Of a stretch of DNA of 6,931 bases, positions 6,219 to 6,931 are shown in pieces. The notes under the pieces are model-generated. The model made no database searches and was not told the DNA's origin. It saw only the letters and a program-made list of their open reading frames with translations. The stretch is from JALJPB01 sp963933115 (GTDB lineage: Bacteria; Pseudomonadota; Gammaproteobacteria; Enterobacterales; Alteromonadaceae), in the NCBI GenBank assembly GCA_963933115.1, contig CAWVSL010000074.1, positions 1 through 6,931 of the forward strand, written 5' to 3'. Numbering within the stretch: the stretch's first letter is position 1; each line of letters begins with the position of its first letter. Made by a program: the position numbers and the translations under genes.

Positions 6219-6931
6219 ATGGCTCCATTAAATTTATTACCTGTTGAAAAACCTCAACCTACTGATTTTAATATTGAAATTTCAGTAGCCTTCAGTGGTG
6301 AGCCAAAAGATACCCCTAGCTTTCCTACCGTTATTAGCCGTTATATTGACACAGAGATAAGCGGCAAGGTCACTCATAATATCGACGATAGCGGCAATAA
6401 ACTGTCAAAAAACGAACGGTACCCAGCCGACTCCTTAGCGCAGGGCATCAATAAGCAAAATTTTGACCCTGATGAGCTTAATATACCGCTAACGATTACT
6501 GATATTGAAGAGATAACAGTAACTGACGATTTATCGTCAGTTAACAATGAACAAACAGCGGCTCTTGATTTAAGCTCGCTTGAGCAGTCACACCATTTTA
6601 TTACCTTGGTTAATTCTGCCAACAAAATATTACAAACACCACAAGATAAAAAGTCGATTGATAAAATTGACCGTCTAGCCACTAGCGAACAGCCGACAAT
6701 AGTAGCTCAAGAGGCAGAAATAACCGCTGAAATAGGGGAGATAACCACAGCCAATAAAAACCCTTTATCGGTATTAGTTAATGATGAGTTAGCCGTGAAA
6801 ATCAGTGAAAATACTGCGGTTACAAGCATGGCTAATACTCATACGGCTAATACGGCTAATACCAATACGGCTAATACAGCTAATACGGCTAATACAGCTA
6901 ATACGGCTAATACAGCTAATACAGCTAATAC
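6219..6931 (+). CDS. fliK: probable hook-length control protein FliK, N-terminal part (runs off the window)
   Basis: An uninterrupted frame of 237 codons opens at ATG 6219 and is still open at the right edge. An in-frame TGA at 6198-6200 closes it upstream. The only ribosome binding hint is CGGA at 6209-6212. FliK is the exported ruler that measures the hook and switches FlhB from hook-type to filament-type secretion. The assignment rests mainly on its place directly after fliJ, plus the expected look of a FliK N-terminal half: hydrophilic, acidic, rich in Thr, Ser, Asn and Gln, no signal peptide, no membrane segment. The conserved C-terminal FliK domain would lie outside the window, so no family domain is actually seen. 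From residue 205 onward the protein is an Ala-Asn-Thr tandem repeat. The alternative is an unrelated low-complexity protein inserted after fliJ, which I think unlikely. Confidence 0.75.
   Translation, partial: MAPLNLLPVEKPQPTDFNIEISVAFSGEPKDTPSFPTVISRYIDTEISGKVTHNIDDSGNKLSKNERYPADSLAQGINKQNFDPDELNIPLTITDIEEITVTDDLSSVNNEQTAALDLSSLEQSHHFITLVNSANKILQTPQDKKSIDKIDRLATSEQPTIVAQEAEITAEIGEITTANKNPLSVLVNDELAVKISENTAVTSMANTHTANTANTNTANTANTANTANTANTANTAN
6831..6931 (+). repeat. 9-bp tandem repeat GCTAATACN encoding Ala-Asn-Thr, inside fliK
   Basis: The array holds nine full GCTAATAC(A/G/C/T) units and a tenth cut by the window edge, plus two 6-nt units (CATACG at 6840-6845 and AATACG at 6864-6869). The unit order is 9-6-9-9-6, then six 9-mers, then the truncated one. 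All units keep the fliK frame and read Ala-Asn-Thr, with His-Thr and Asn-Thr for the short ones (residues 205 onward). Units from 6870 vary only at the third codon position (ACA or ACG), giving an 18-nt dimer repeated exactly at 6870-6905 and nearly so at 6906-6923. The left end is more degenerate, so the right side looks the more recently expanded. The array continues beyond the window. Confidence 0.97.

Noticed and set aside
6374..6682. Long open frame on the - strand under fliK
   Set aside because: It lies wholly inside the fliK coding frame on the opposite strand, has no recognisable product or upstream ribosome binding site, and looks like a codon-use shadow.
6831..6931. CRISPR-like or intergenic satellite array
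   Set aside because: Units are 9 bp with no spacers, and the array keeps the open frame of the upstream gene throughout, so it is a coding tandem repeat.
1..6931. A previously undescribed defence, mobile or biosynthetic system
   Set aside because: All seven genes fit the standard fliE-fliK order. There are no transposases, integrases, terminal repeats or foreign-looking genes. Only the fliK repeat stands out.

Overview
The window is a seven-gene flagellar basal-body and export block, all on the + strand, in the order fliE-fliF-fliG-fliH-fliI-fliJ-(fliK, cut by the window end). The gene order, two sigma-54-type promoters and the polar-flagellum style of FliF, FliG and FliI point to a marine gammaproteobacterium. 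The AT-rich third codon positions and protein wording suggest Alteromonadales, perhaps Colwellia or Thalassotalea relatives. That genus-level guess is inference from memory of family sequences and has not been checked by search.

Layout: 1-139 is a regulatory leader with a near-consensus -24/-12 promoter (71-86), a small palindrome at the predicted transcription start and a weak IHF-like site. It is followed by fliE (140-502), fliF (571-2304, GTG start), fliG (2297-3349, overlapping fliF by 8 nt), fliH (3416-4207), fliI (4285-5652) and fliJ (5658-6098). A 120-nt gap then holds a second -24/-12 promoter (6142-6157), ahead of an open frame starting at 6219 that runs off the right edge. By position this frame is fliK, the hook-length ruler. 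No gene lies on the - strand, and no gene-free stretch exceeds 140 nt.

The products work together. FliF forms the MS ring in the inner membrane, FliE links it to the rod, and FliG binds the FliF C-terminus as the torque-receiving switch protein. FliI is the export ATPase, FliH its regulator and tether, and FliJ its central stalk. FliK is exported through this machine and sets hook length.

Most of the window is conventional. The most unusual element is a 9-bp in-frame tandem repeat at 6831-6931, encoding Ala-Asn-Thr units inside the presumptive FliK ruler and still running at the window edge. Unit number can change without frameshift, so this could be a length-variable hook ruler. Other points worth a look are the second sigma-54 promoter separating fliK from fliE-J, an uninterrupted run of eleven period-4 glycines in FliH, and a palindrome in place of a ribosome binding site at the fliG start. 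I see no evidence of a novel defence or mobile system.
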